Notes under the pieces: model-generated | The model's input: the letters and a program-made list of their open reading frames with translations, nothing else | Told to the model about the DNA's origin: nothing | Databases searched by the model: none | Shown here: positions 9,719-18,222 of the stretch, piece by piece | Numbering within the stretch: position 1 is the first letter of the stretch | How the letters are laid out: every line of letters begins with the position of its first letter | Program-made: the position numbers and the translations under genes | Assembly: GCA_943330745.2 (NCBI GenBank) | Contig: CALQIX020000004.1 | Span: forward strand, 1 to 64,000 | Origin: Lishizhenia tianjinensis | GTDB lineage: Bacteria; Bacteroidota; Bacteroidia; Flavobacteriales_D; Crocinitomicaceae | DNA: 64,000 nt | Direction: 5' to 3'

Positions 9719-11083
9719 CTATTTAAACAAACTTTTAGCCAGATTTAAAATTGTAGCAATCGGAATATGATGTATTTCTGACGCATTGAATTCAATTGCC
9801 TTTTTTGAGGTTGGAGTGATAATTTGTTTGTATCCTAGCTTTAATGCCTCTGAAATACGTTGATCCAATTTAGTGATACTTCTTATTTCACCAGTTAAGG
9901 CAACTTCTCCGCACAAAACTGTTTTATGCTCAATAGGAATATCAATGTTAGAGCTTAAAATTGCAGCTACTACCGCCAAATCTAACGCAGGATCATCTAC
10001 CCTAATTCCTCCCGCAATGTTTAGAAAAACATCTTTACTAGCGAGTCGAAAACCACATCGTTTTTCAAGAACCGCTAAGATCATATTTAATCGCTTGGTA
10101 TCAAAACCATTGGCAGTTCGTTGAGGCGTACCGTAAGCAGCTGTACTAACCAATGCTTGCACCTCAATCAAAATAGGTCTATTCCCATCCATCATACAAC
10201 CAATAGCAACACCACTTAGCGATTCGTCTGAATCAGATACAAGTACCTCAGAAGGGTTCAATATAGGCAGCAATCCTTCTTGTGTCATTTCATAAATTCC
10301 AATCTCATTGGTGTTTCCAAACCTATTTTTTAGTGACCGCAAAATACGATACATATGATTTTGATCTCCTTCAAATTGGATTACAGTGTCAACCATGTGT
10401 TCTAGTAATTTTGGACCTGCAATAGTTCCATCCTTCGTAACATGGCCTATCAAAAAGACAGGTGTGCCAGATTCTTTTGCAAAGCGCAATAATAAAGCGG
10501 TACACTCCCGAATTTGAGAAACCGTGCCAGTTACACTATCAATGTTAGAAGAAAATAAGGTTTGTATTGAATCCACAATGACATAGTCAGGTTGTAAAGT
10601 TTGTGCTTGAGAAATAATTGACTGAACGTTTGTTTCATTGAGTAAGAAACAATTTTCATTCACCACTCCAATTCGTTCAGCTCGCATTTTTATTTGACTT
10701 TCACTCTCCTCCCCAGAAACATAAAGGACTTTGTATTCAGTTTGTTTGACAGCCAATTGTAACAATAAGGTCGACTTTCCAATTCCAGGCTCCCCTCCTA
10801 CTAGCACTAAAGAACCTAAAACCAAGCCTCCTCCAAGTACGCGATTTAACTCACTATCCGTAATCTGAAGTTTTTGATCACGTTCAAACAATATTTCTTG
10901 AATTCGCTTAGCAGGTGCGTTTTTAGAGAAATTAGAAAACGCAACAACATCTGATTTCTTGTTTACCTCAATTATTTCCTCAATAAAAGTATTCCATTCA
11001 GCGCAGGAAGGGCACCTACCAATCCATTTTACAGATTCAAATCCACAGTTCTTACAAAAATGAGTTGTACGTTGTTTTGCCAT
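9719..11083 (-). CDS. radA: DNA repair protein RadA
   Basis: RadA is a RecA-like ATPase that promotes branch migration during recombinational repair. The 454-residue protein has, in order, a C4 zinc finger (Cys10, Cys13, Cys24, Cys27), a RecA-type core with Walker A GEPGIGKS at residues 97-104 and a Walker B region around YVIVDSIQT, the RadA signature KNRFG, and a C-terminal Lon-like domain (GGIRVDDPALDLAVVAAI). Length is normal. The start is supported by the zinc finger lying right behind it; a -7 promoter box sits only 4 nt upstream, suggesting a leaderless transcript. Confidence 0.96.
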   Translation of the reverse strand: MAKQRTTHFCKNCGFESVKWIGRCPSCAEWNTFIEEIIEVNKKSDVVAFSNFSKNAPAKRIQEILFERDQKLQITDSELNRVLGGGLVLGSLVLVGGEPGIGKSTLLLQLAVKQTEYKVLYVSGEESESQIKMRAERIGVVNENCFLLNETNVQSIISQAQTLQPDYVIVDSIQTLFSSNIDSVTGTVSQIRECTALLLRFAKESGTPVFLIGHVTKDGTIAGPKLLEHMVDTVIQFEGDQNHMYRILRSLKNRFGNTNEIGIYEMTQEGLLPILNPSEVLVSDSDESLSGVAIGCMMDGNRPILIEVQALVSTAAYGTPQRTANGFDTKRLNMILAVLEKRCGFRLASKDVFLNIAGGIRVDDPALDLAVVAAILSSNIDIPIEHKTVLCGEVALTGEIRSITKLDQRISEALKLGYKQIITPTSKKAIEFNASEIHHIPIATILNLAKSLFK

Positions 11084-11087
11084 GTTT

Positions 11088-11095
11088 CAAAGTTA
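11088..11095 (-). promoter_or_regulatory. -7 promoter box directly in front of radA
   Basis: Minus-strand TAACTTTG (TAnnTTTG) ends 4 nt before the radA ATG. Transcription would begin at or within a few bases of the start codon. No clear -33 TTTG is present at 19-21 nt. The same geometry is seen at dnaX, prfB, dusB and queE. Confidence 0.5.
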
Positions 11096-11139
11096 CAAAT
11101 TGTTTCAAGGTTTAAAACGATATCACCCATTTGTTTTAC

Positions 11140-11147
11140 TATTTTTG
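11140..11147 (+). promoter_or_regulatory. Candidate -7 box for the metallophosphoesterase gene
   Basis: TATTTTTG (TAnnTTTG) lies 20 nt before the ATG at 11168, giving a predicted leader of about 16 nt. The -33 region is not convincing. Confidence 0.35.
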
Positions 11148-11167
11148 TCTTCTATTAAATCATTGGT

Positions 11168-12424
11168 ATGAACCATTTTTTGCTTTTCATTTTCTTCCTT
11201 TCTTCCTTTTTAACTTTTGGAAAGGTGAGATTTGTACGTGTCGTATTTAATTCTATCGCCAGTGAAGAGGCGACAATAATTTGGCATCAAGAAAGTGGTG
11301 AATTTACGCGATTCATATATTCGGAAGGCGAACCAAAAACAGAATCCTCTGATAAAATGAAGCTTATCTATAAAATATCAAGTACAAACAAGGCAAGAGG
11401 TTTTAATACACACATCCTCCGCTTAACCAATTTAAAACCGAACACAAAATATTCATTTAAAATCGTCGATACAGAAGAAGAAGGTAAGCATTTTTATTTT
11501 TCCACTTGTAGCAACTCTCCGAATGACCGGATTTCGTTTATTGCTGGAGGAGATTCTCGTGACCGCTCTGTTATACGCCGCAAAGCTAATGTCCTAGTTT
11601 CCAAATTAAAAGCACACGCTGTTTTGTTCAATGGAGATTTCACTGGATTGGATTTACCTCACCAATGGGTAGAATGGTTCACTGATTGGGAATACAGTAT
11701 ATCGGCCGACGGTAGGATTACGCCATTAGTTGTCACCAGAGGAAATCATGAGCTAAGCAATTCCATTTTAGTTAAATTATTTGATGTTCCATCTCGTGGA
11801 GTATATTATTCTACCGAATTTGGTGGTAATTTGTTAAATCTAGTTTCTTTAAATTCTGAAATTTTAAAAATTGGAGTTCAAAAAATATTTTTAGCATTAA
11901 CCTTAAAAAAGCACGAAGATTTTATTTGGCAAATCGCTCAATACCACAGACCTATTCGTCCGCATGTAAAACATAAAAAGGAGATGGAAACGCAATACCG
12001 TAACTTTGTTCCTTTGTTTGAAAAATACAGCAATTTGCGTCTCTGCTTAGAAAACGATTCGCATACATGTAAAATCACATGGCCCATTGTTTCCTCCAAA
12101 GAGGAGGGTTCATCAGAAGGATTTGTAAGAAATGATGAAAAAGGAATCGTTTATGCCGGTGAAGGTTGTTGGGGAGCTCCATTGCGTGCCGCAGACGATT
12201 TTAAACCTTGGACACGAGATGCTGCTGCAGTCAATCAATTCAATTGGATTTTCATTGCGCAAGATAAAATCGAATTACGGACAGTACTCTATGAAAATGC
12301 CGAAGATGTTGCTGAGTTAACGGAAGAAACACGATTTTCAATGCCACTAAACATCAATCTTTGGAATCCATCAAATGGGAACCTTGTAGAAATTTTTCAA
12401 CAAAAGAACAGAAATATAAAATAA
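11168..12424 (+). CDS. Secreted purple-acid-phosphatase-like metallophosphoesterase
   Basis: The 418-residue product starts with a signal peptide (hydrophobic residues 4-17). A fibronectin-III-like purple acid phosphatase N-terminal domain follows (residues about 20-115, with TNLKPNTKYSFKI). The calcineurin-like metallophosphoesterase domain shows GGDSRD, FNGDF and TRGNHE, and a later metal histidine in QYHRPIRPH. The usual final GHxH motif appears as NDSH, so one expected residue differs. It is probably a periplasmic or surface phosphatase; the substrate is unknown. It stands alone, divergent from radA and 39 nt upstream of dnaX. Confidence 0.82.
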   Translation: MNHFLLFIFFLSSFLTFGKVRFVRVVFNSIASEEATIIWHQESGEFTRFIYSEGEPKTESSDKMKLIYKISSTNKARGFNTHILRLTNLKPNTKYSFKIVDTEEEGKHFYFSTCSNSPNDRISFIAGGDSRDRSVIRRKANVLVSKLKAHAVLFNGDFTGLDLPHQWVEWFTDWEYSISADGRITPLVVTRGNHELSNSILVKLFDVPSRGVYYSTEFGGNLLNLVSLNSEILKIGVQKIFLALTLKKHEDFIWQIAQYHRPIRPHVKHKKEMETQYRNFVPLFEKYSNLRLCLENDSHTCKITWPIVSSKEEGSSEGFVRNDEKGIVYAGEGCWGAPLRAADDFKPWTRDAAAVNQFNWIFIAQDKIELRTVLYENAEDVAELTEETRFSMPLNINLWNPSNGNLVEIFQQKNRNIK

Positions 12425-12450
12425 GTAAGTCCGCTTAATTGTTTAATTAT

Positions 12451-12458
12451 TACATTTG
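12451..12458 (+). promoter_or_regulatory. -7 promoter box directly in front of dnaX
   Basis: TACATTTG (TAnnTTTG) ends 5 nt before the dnaX ATG at 12464, so a transcript would start essentially at the start codon. No TTTG is seen at the expected -33 distance. Confidence 0.5.
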
Positions 12459-12463
12459 TTACT

Positions 12464-13579
12464 ATGAGTGATTTTGTTGTTTCTGCACGCAAATACAGGC
12501 CTCAAACCTTTGATACGGTTGTAGGGCAGCGTACAATTACAGAAACGTTGAAGAATGCAATTAAAAGCGGTCACTTAGCGCAAGCTTTTTTATTTTGTGG
12601 TTCAAGAGGAGTTGGAAAAACTACCACAGCACGGATCCTTGCTAAAACATTAAATTGCTTCAATAGAACCGAACAAATAGAAGCCTGTGATTGCTGTGAT
12701 TCTTGCATGTCTTTTAACACCGGCGCATCATTGAATATTTATGAATTGGACGCAGCTTCAAATAACTCGGTAGATGATATTCGAAGTTTAATTGACCAAG
12801 TACGAATTGCACCTCAATTAGGCGATCATAAAGTTTATATTATAGATGAGGTTCACATGTTGTCTCCTTCAGCATTCAATGCTTTTCTTAAGACGCTGGA
12901 AGAACCACCAAAACATGCTATTTTCATTCTAGCCACCACGGAAAAACATAAAATAATCCCAACTATTTTATCTCGTTGTCAAATATTTGATTTTCAGCGA
13001 ATAAAGGTCAAAGACATTGCTCAACATCTTGGCGTTATCGCAACTAAGGAGTTAGTGACTGCAGATCCAGAAGCATTATTCTTAATAGCACAAAAAGCAG
13101 ATGGTGCTTTACGTGATGCTCTTTCAATTTTCGATCAAATCGTTACATTTTCAGGTAATAACATCACTTATCAGGATGTGGTAACGAATTTAAACATACT
13201 TGATTACGAGTATTACTTCAAATTCATATCATTCTATCTTCAGGAAGATATTCCTTCATCACTTTTATTATTTAATGAAATTGTAGAGAAAGGATTTGAC
13301 AACCATAATTTCTTAGTAGGAATGTCAGAACATTTTAGAAATTTATTGTTGTGTAAAGATGAGCGATCAGTTCCATTACTTGAGGTTGGTGATATTGTAG
13401 AACAACGATTTGTTGCACAATCAAAAGAACTAAAGCAAGCATTTATACTTCGAGCACTATCAGTATTGAATAAGGCGGATGTTGAATTTAAATCTGCCAA
13501 AAACCAGCGACTTTTAGTTGAAGTTTGTCTAATGCAGTTATGTTCTTTGCAAAGCGAGGGTGAAAAAAAAAATCCTTAA
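12464..13579 (+). CDS. dnaX: DNA polymerase III subunit gamma/tau, zero-frame (gamma-like) product
   Basis: This is the clamp-loader ATPase that loads the sliding clamp at replication forks. The 371-residue zero-frame product contains Walker A GSRGVGKT (residues 46-53), the zinc-module cysteines around residues 65-81 (CDCCDSC), Walker B/DExH DEVH at 128-131, the sensor-1 region TTEKHKIIPTILSRCQIF, and the clamp-loader domain III. It stops at 13577-13579, right after a run of ten A (13563-13572). The -1 frame stays open from the A run to 14187 and encodes a typical tau C terminus. The gene therefore either has a one-base indel or makes gamma in frame and tau by slippage. The expected fusion is about 575 residues. 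Confidence 0.95.
   Translation: MSDFVVSARKYRPQTFDTVVGQRTITETLKNAIKSGHLAQAFLFCGSRGVGKTTTARILAKTLNCFNRTEQIEACDCCDSCMSFNTGASLNIYELDAASNNSVDDIRSLIDQVRIAPQLGDHKVYIIDEVHMLSPSAFNAFLKTLEEPPKHAIFILATTEKHKIIPTILSRCQIFDFQRIKVKDIAQHLGVIATKELVTADPEALFLIAQKADGALRDALSIFDQIVTFSGNNITYQDVVTNLNILDYEYYFKFISFYLQEDIPSSLLLFNEIVEKGFDNHNFLVGMSEHFRNLLLCKDERSVPLLEVGDIVEQRFVAQSKELKQAFILRALSVLNKADVEFKSAKNQRLLVEVCLMQLCSLQSEGEKKNP
13563..13572 (+). other. Run of ten A in dnaX: slippage/frameshift site or indel
   Basis: Ten consecutive A follow GAGGGTG. In the zero frame they read GAA AAA AAA AAT CCT TAA (stop). With one extra A, or a -1 shift of the ribosome, reading continues as lysine, serine, leucine into a 200-codon open frame. 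A-runs of this kind mediate transcriptional slippage in Thermus thermophilus dnaX, and A AAA AAG mediates -1 frameshifting in E. coli dnaX. The G-rich GAGGG just upstream could act like the E. coli stimulator. I see no strong downstream stem-loop. Confidence 0.7.
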
Positions 13580-14187
13580 CGGAATCGGTTGATATTTTAC
13601 CTTTTGTCGGTCAATCTCTACGAACCGAAAAAGCAGTTGCTCCCAAAGTTATTCCCGAAATTAAACCCCAATCAATTTCAATTAAGCAAGCTCAAAAAAC
13701 TCCTGTTAATTTTGAAAAACCAACGGGCAATTATGCAAGCCCACATCCGTCTATTAAGGAATTATTGAATCCAATAAAAGAAGAGCAAATTAATAGTAAT
13801 TTAGAGAATGCCCCGCGTGAAATATTCAGTGAAGACCAATTGAAAATGGTATGGAAACAATACAGTTTTATTGTTAAAGAACAAGGATTGGAAACATTTT
13901 ATAATGCTTTGATAAAACGTAATCCGATAAAACAAAGCGACGAAGTATATGTCATAAGTTTAGACAATGAAATTCAAAGAGATTACATTCTTTCCCATAT
14001 TGACCCTTTCCTATTGCATTTGCGACAACACCTTAAAAATTACTCAATCAAAATAGAACTTCAAGTTCTTGAGCAATCTGAGGAAGAAAAATTCTTAACG
14101 AGTAAACAAAAATTTGAATTAATGGCGCGTAAAAACCCCAATTTACATGTCTTCAAAAGCCTGTTTAATTTGGATATTGAATACTAA
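13570..14187 (+). CDS. dnaX: dnaX tau-specific C-terminal region (-1 frame)
   Basis: This frame has no stop from the A run to 14187 and no plausible start of its own; the only start-like codon is a TTG at 13765 inside it. It begins with a proline-rich linker (residues such as APKVIPEIKPQ) and ends in a folded domain with KFELMARKNPNLHVFKSLF and FNLDI. That ending resembles the C terminus of tau in Bacteroidota, the part that contacts the polymerase alpha subunit and the helicase in systems where it has been studied. Retention of a good open frame with normal codon use argues that full-length tau is made or was lost very recently. It converges on the TauE/SafE gene with a 4-nt overlap. Confidence 0.8.
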   Translation, partial: KSLTESVDILPFVGQSLRTEKAVAPKVIPEIKPQSISIKQAQKTPVNFEKPTGNYASPHPSIKELLNPIKEEQINSNLENAPREIFSEDQLKMVWKQYSFIVKEQGLETFYNALIKRNPIKQSDEVYVISLDNEIQRDYILSHIDPFLLHLRQHLKNYSIKIELQVLEQSEEEKFLTSKQKFELMARKNPNLHVFKSLFNLDIEY

Positions 14188-14978
14188 AAACAGGAAAGAA
14201 TTTCCTTAAAGAGTATTGCTAATCCCATTATTAATAAAAACCAACCGAAACCTCTTTTTAATTTACCGCCCTCAATTCTTTTTGAAAGTAAAGTTCCAAT
14301 AACAATACCTATGATAGAAAGGACGCTTATTTTCACCAAAAGAAGCTGATCAAAACTTACAAAATCTTTTACAGCCATAAGACCAATAATCGCATTAAGC
14401 ACTATGATTATCAGGGAAGAACCGACCGCCTTTTTCATTGGAATCTCGCAAACTAAAACCAACACAGGAATTATCAAAAAACCACCCCCAACACCTACTA
14501 ATCCAGTCAAAAAACCAATTAGTATTCCATGAGAAGTTAATTGAATAACTGAAACTTTTTTATGCGTAGAGGCTTCTGTTTTTCGAATCATTGCAAATGC
14601 TGCAACAATAAGTAAGAGTGAAAAAAAGACCAATAAAAGTTGATCACTATTAACGCTATAATTCCCAGCTATATACAACTGATCAGGTATGAGTGGAACT
14701 AGAAAATACTTTGTAATGTAAACTACTATTACAGAAGGTAATCCCATTTGAACAATTGCGGGAATATGATATTCTTTGTTTTTTATATACGGTATTACTC
14801 CCAAAAGACTTGATACACCAACAATCAACAATGAATAGGTGGAGGCTACAAATGGATTTACATGAAAAAAATACACTAATAAAGGTACAGTTAGAATACT
14901 TCCACCACCTCCCATGAGCCCAAGTGAAACACCAATTAGTACTGCTAAAATAAGTCCGACAATCTCCAAATCAACCAT
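14184..14978 (-). CDS. TauE/SafE-family permease
   Basis: The 264-residue polytopic protein has about eight predicted membrane helices. It has two related halves with glycine-rich motifs, GLMGGGGSILTVPLLV near the N terminus and GFLTGLVGVGGGFLIIPVL in the second half, which are the hallmark of the TauE/SafE (DUF81) family. Members are proposed exporters of sulfite, sulfoacetate or other small anions; the substrate here cannot be told. It is a single gene whose 3' end overlaps dnaX by 4 nt in convergent orientation. Confidence 0.88.
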   Translation of the reverse strand: MVDLEIVGLILAVLIGVSLGLMGGGGSILTVPLLVYFFHVNPFVASTYSLLIVGVSSLLGVIPYIKNKEYHIPAIVQMGLPSVIVVYITKYFLVPLIPDQLYIAGNYSVNSDQLLLVFFSLLLIVAAFAMIRKTEASTHKKVSVIQLTSHGILIGFLTGLVGVGGGFLIIPVLVLVCEIPMKKAVGSSLIIIVLNAIIGLMAVKDFVSFDQLLLVKISVLSIIGIVIGTLLSKRIEGGKLKRGFGWFLLIMGLAILFKEILSCF

Positions 14979-15024
14979 TTATTTGTAAAGCTCTAAATAA
15001 TAAATTGAATTTACGTTACAAATG

Positions 15025-16449
15025 TTACTTGCGTCTTCGTTCTCCTGAAATTATTTTTTTAATCTGAAAAAAATAAGGCTCTATTGTATCATAGTCACTA
15101 TTGGGTATAGGCTTTAATGCAGGATTAACAACAATATAACCCGCTGCATCAATTAAAATGTAGGAAGAAAAAGTATTAATCTTACATTTTTGAATAAACT
15201 CATCCTTTTCTGATAATTCTACAACGGACCAAGGAAAATTGATGGCAGCAGTTTTAACTCCTTCTGTTTGAACAACAATAGTAACAAATTGAATATAATC
15301 CTTGTATTTTTCATAAAGATTTAAAAGTGGTTGAATTTCTCTGTTAGATTCGGCAAATGAGGGATCATAAAAATGAATATATATGTGTTTACCTTCTAAC
15401 TTTTGATTCGTTATTGTATCCTTACTATTTACACATTTTAATGAAAAATCTAGAAACCGAGTTCCTGGTGTCAACTCTGTTATTCTATCAAGAACATTCT
15501 CTGCTATCTGGCGGTGTTTTTGAAATTTCGAATATTGCCTTATACTATCCAGTATTATAATTAAATTGGTTTTTGGATATCTTTTTTCATAGCATTGGTC
15601 GTAAAAAAGCTTGATCAAGCTCAATTCTCTAATTTGAATATTTCTCAAGTCAGGCTCATCTTTCAAGGCAACCATCGCAAGAGAAGGACTTCGGTATGCA
15701 ACAGCCTCATATAGTTTATCTTTAACTTCATTGGATAAAAAACTAGTCAAATTACCGTAATATAAATTGAAATAATTCATGTACGCCTCATTGTTGTAAT
15801 AAATTGGGTATTTGACCAGATTTTGGACATATTTTTGTTGCCTTGTTTGAGCCGATACAGTTTCTAAATCATCCATTTCCGCAAATGTAAACTTAACATG
15901 ATATCGAAAAAACAAGGATGTATCCTTGCCATAAAGATCCACTGCATGCTTTTTCATTTTTTTATATCGAATATCATACTCAGTCTGTTTGAATTTTTTT
16001 AAATGATAAAATTGTGATAATTCATTATCTACCCATTGCTGAAAACCCAATATTTTATAATTTATATCTGTAGAGTCTAAGCGATAAAAAATCAAATTCA
16101 CCTGATTTCCTTTAGGATTTTTAGTGTCTTTTTCATTCAATTCAGGAAAGGTAACGAGATAATTCCCACCCGGCTGAACATATAACCATGAATAATTTTT
16201 CTTAGCACGTAGTATTAATTTTTGAGTATATAAACGAGGAATTTTAAACTCAAAAAAACCAAGTGAATCAACAGTGCATTTTAAAATACATTTTTCTTTT
16301 CCCGATATATAATCGTCAATGGTATACAATCCAATTTCTTCATTTTTGTAATAGCTTCCTACCCCTCTAATTTGAATAGAATCGCCTATGACCTGAGAAT
16401 ATACTGAGGAAATTGAAAGAAAAAATAAAAGGAAATTAAGAAACTTCAT
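15025..16449 (-). CDS. Secreted thioredoxin-fold protein lacking the CxxC motif
   Basis: A signal peptide (residues 1-18, ending YSQ) leads into a beta-rich N-terminal domain like those in TlpA-type proteins of Bacteroidota, a helical middle region (about residues 135-330), and a C-terminal thioredoxin-like domain (about 335-470, with GKHIYIHFYDPSF and TFSSYILIDAAGYIV). Where thioredoxins carry WCxxC, this protein has YDPSFAES, so it cannot do thiol-disulfide exchange by the usual mechanism. The role is unknown; a structural or binding function in the periplasm is possible. It lies 23 nt downstream of coaD on the same strand. Confidence 0.75.
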   Translation of the reverse strand: MKFLNFLLFFLSISSVYSQVIGDSIQIRGVGSYYKNEEIGLYTIDDYISGKEKCILKCTVDSLGFFEFKIPRLYTQKLILRAKKNYSWLYVQPGGNYLVTFPELNEKDTKNPKGNQVNLIFYRLDSTDINYKILGFQQWVDNELSQFYHLKKFKQTEYDIRYKKMKKHAVDLYGKDTSLFFRYHVKFTFAEMDDLETVSAQTRQQKYVQNLVKYPIYYNNEAYMNYFNLYYGNLTSFLSNEVKDKLYEAVAYRSPSLAMVALKDEPDLRNIQIRELSLIKLFYDQCYEKRYPKTNLIIILDSIRQYSKFQKHRQIAENVLDRITELTPGTRFLDFSLKCVNSKDTITNQKLEGKHIYIHFYDPSFAESNREIQPLLNLYEKYKDYIQFVTIVVQTEGVKTAAINFPWSVVELSEKDEFIQKCKINTFSSYILIDAAGYIVVNPALKPIPNSDYDTIEPYFFQIKKIISGERRRK

Positions 16450-16472
16450 GGAACTTATTCAACTATATATCA

Positions 16473-16922
16473 TTAAACTAAGATCTTAGGATTAGTTACA
16501 AAGGCAGAAATATCTCCCCCATTGAGAAAAATCTCTCGAACAATCGATGAATTAATTGAAGCGTGCTCAATCTCTGTTAAAAAGAAAATAGTTTCAACTG
16601 GATATAAAACATGATTCATCTGTGCTATTGATCTTTCATATTCAAAATCTTTCACATCGCGTAATCCACGTATAATATGAACACATCCAATTCTTTTGCA
16701 GAGATCAACAGTCAATCCTTCAAATGCTAAAACTTGAACCTTGCTATTAAAAAGAGATTCAATATGTTGAGTTCGTTTTTCCAACGTAAACAAGGCCTGT
16801 TTTTTGGTGTTGACTCCTATTGCAATAATAACCTCATCAAAAACTTCCAGTGCTTTTACAACCACTGATTCATGCCCTTTTGTAAATGGATCAAAAGACC
16901 CCGGAAAAACTGCAATTTTCAT
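16473..16922 (-). CDS. coaD: Phosphopantetheine adenylyltransferase
   Basis: CoaD transfers AMP from ATP to 4'-phosphopantetheine, the penultimate step of coenzyme A synthesis. The 149-residue protein has the nucleotidyltransferase motif GSFDPFTKGH at the N terminus, IIRGLRDVKDFEYE in the middle and the SSIVRE motif near the C terminus. The start overlaps the stop of rsmD by 4 nt, so the two are translationally coupled, an arrangement common in Bacteroidota. Confidence 0.96.
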   Translation of the reverse strand: MKIAVFPGSFDPFTKGHESVVVKALEVFDEVIIAIGVNTKKQALFTLEKRTQHIESLFNSKVQVLAFEGLTVDLCKRIGCVHIIRGLRDVKDFEYERSIAQMNHVLYPVETIFFLTEIEHASINSSIVREIFLNGGDISAFVTNPKILV

Positions 16923-17461
16923 ACCTCTCGCTTAAAAAAACTAAAACTTACATTTCCATAATTACGGAAAAACTTATAACACGGTTGCGCTGAAAAATCT
17001 TTTTGTTTACTGTGTTCCAAAATAAAAAAACCGTCCATCCCAATCACCTTATTTTCAAGAACAAGATGAATGAGTGTTTCATAATTTTTGTAATCATATG
17101 GAGGATCTGCAAAAACAAGATCAAACTCGGTCTTATTTCTTTGTAGAAAGGTCAAAATATCCAGTTTCATTGTTCGAAGTCGTTTTTCTGCACCCATGGT
17201 TGCTGCATTTTTCTGGACAAATTTCAAGCAATTTGTATGTGTGTCGATACACGTAATAAAGGATGCACCACGGGAAATAAATTCCAACGCAATATTTCCA
17301 GTACCTGAACATAAATCAAGAACATTTAAATTTTCTAATTCAATTTGATTTTCTAAAACATTAAATAATCCTTCTTTGGCATAATCTGTCGTTGGGCGTG
17401 AAGGGAAATTGGAAGGAACAGAAACTCTTCTTCCCTTAAACTCACCACCTACTATACGCAT
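16919..17461 (-). CDS. rsmD: 16S rRNA (guanine(966)-N(2))-methyltransferase RsmD
   Basis: RsmD methylates G966 of 16S rRNA (E. coli numbering). The 180-residue protein starts with the family signature MRIVGGEFKGR and RPTTDYAKEGLFNVL. It has the S-adenosylmethionine loop DLCSGTGNIALE and the catalytic motif FADPPYDY. It overlaps the DUF3822 gene upstream by 10 nt and coaD downstream by 4 nt. Confidence 0.95.
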   Translation of the reverse strand: MRIVGGEFKGRRVSVPSNFPSRPTTDYAKEGLFNVLENQIELENLNVLDLCSGTGNIALEFISRGASFITCIDTHTNCLKFVQKNAATMGAEKRLRTMKLDILTFLQRNKTEFDLVFADPPYDYKNYETLIHLVLENKVIGMDGFFILEHSKQKDFSAQPCYKFFRNYGNVSFSFFKREV

Positions 17462-18222
17462 AAATTGAATGAATTAATAGCTAGTTCTGTATTTTTGACC
17501 CATTGAACATTGTTTGCTAATTTCAATTGTTCAATCGTTGTAATTATATGATCAGAAAACATATTGCTGTTTCCGTTAAAATCAAAAATTTCTACTATTC
17601 CTTTGCTATCTAACAAGTTCATTTTCTGCATAGAAAAAGAAATATGATAAATTATATCCTCCATCTCGTTAAATGAATTCTGTAAAAACAATATTGGCTT
17701 GTCCATTGAAAAAACGACGAAATCAAAATGTGATTCAGCAATAGCCAAAATCCCATGAAATTTAACACTAGTGTTTTTTGCAGATAAATAATTCAGCCAA
17801 GCCGTCGAATTATGAATAATTTTGGATCCTGGAAATTTAGAAACAAACAGTGATTTTATCCATAGAGGAATTGTAAACAAAGAAACTGTTCCAAGCAAAT
17901 GATTTCTATTATAATCAGAATCATTCTTAGAATAATTTTTACCGAAATGCAACTCAAATAATTTATCGAAATCGGAATGAGCAAACAAATTAGAAGGGAC
18001 TAATACCACATTTTTACTAGACCAAAGAACCAATGCATTTGAATAGTTTAACAAAGATATGCCTTCTTTTATAAGAAAGTCAGCAATAATATCTTTCTTT
18101 AATAATTCAGCCTTGGATGACAGGTCTATAGACCAAGAAGAAGCTAGCCTATTCGAAGATAAATAATGTACAGAAAAGCGAGAATCTGAAACTTCAAATA
18201 GAAGATTATTCATGTTATTCAT
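17452..18222 (-). CDS. DUF3822-family protein
   Basis: This protein of about 256 residues sits directly upstream of rsmD and coaD, the place where Flavobacteriia carry a DUF3822 protein. Size and sequence style agree, with alternating beta and alpha segments and NGNSNMFS near the C terminus. The function is unknown. I chose the ATG at 18222, which overlaps the preceding gene by 8 nt; ATG 18213 would avoid the overlap, and a TTG lies further up at 18237. The family assignment is recognition of the context and general sequence, not a database hit. Confidence 0.65.
   Translation of the reverse strand: MNNMNNLLFEVSDSRFSVHYLSSNRLASSWSIDLSSKAELLKKDIIADFLIKEGISLLNYSNALVLWSSKNVVLVPSNLFAHSDFDKLFELHFGKNYSKNDSDYNRNHLLGTVSLFTIPLWIKSLFVSKFPGSKIIHNSTAWLNYLSAKNTSVKFHGILAIAESHFDFVVFSMDKPILFLQNSFNEMEDIIYHISFSMQKMNLLDSKGIVEIFDFNGNSNMFSDHIITTIEQLKLANNVQWVKNTELAINSFNLCV

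Noticed and set aside
13573..13640. Strong stem-loop stimulating ribosomal frameshifting after the A10 run
   Set aside because: Only a 3-bp GGT/ACC pairing with a long loop was found, too weak; transcriptional slippage or an indel explains the site without it.
13765..14187. A separate gene for the 140-codon ORF in the tau region
   Set aside because: It starts with TTG inside an open frame that reaches back to the A10 run; the protein is the tau C terminus and has no own start signals, so it is treated as the -1-frame part of dnaX.
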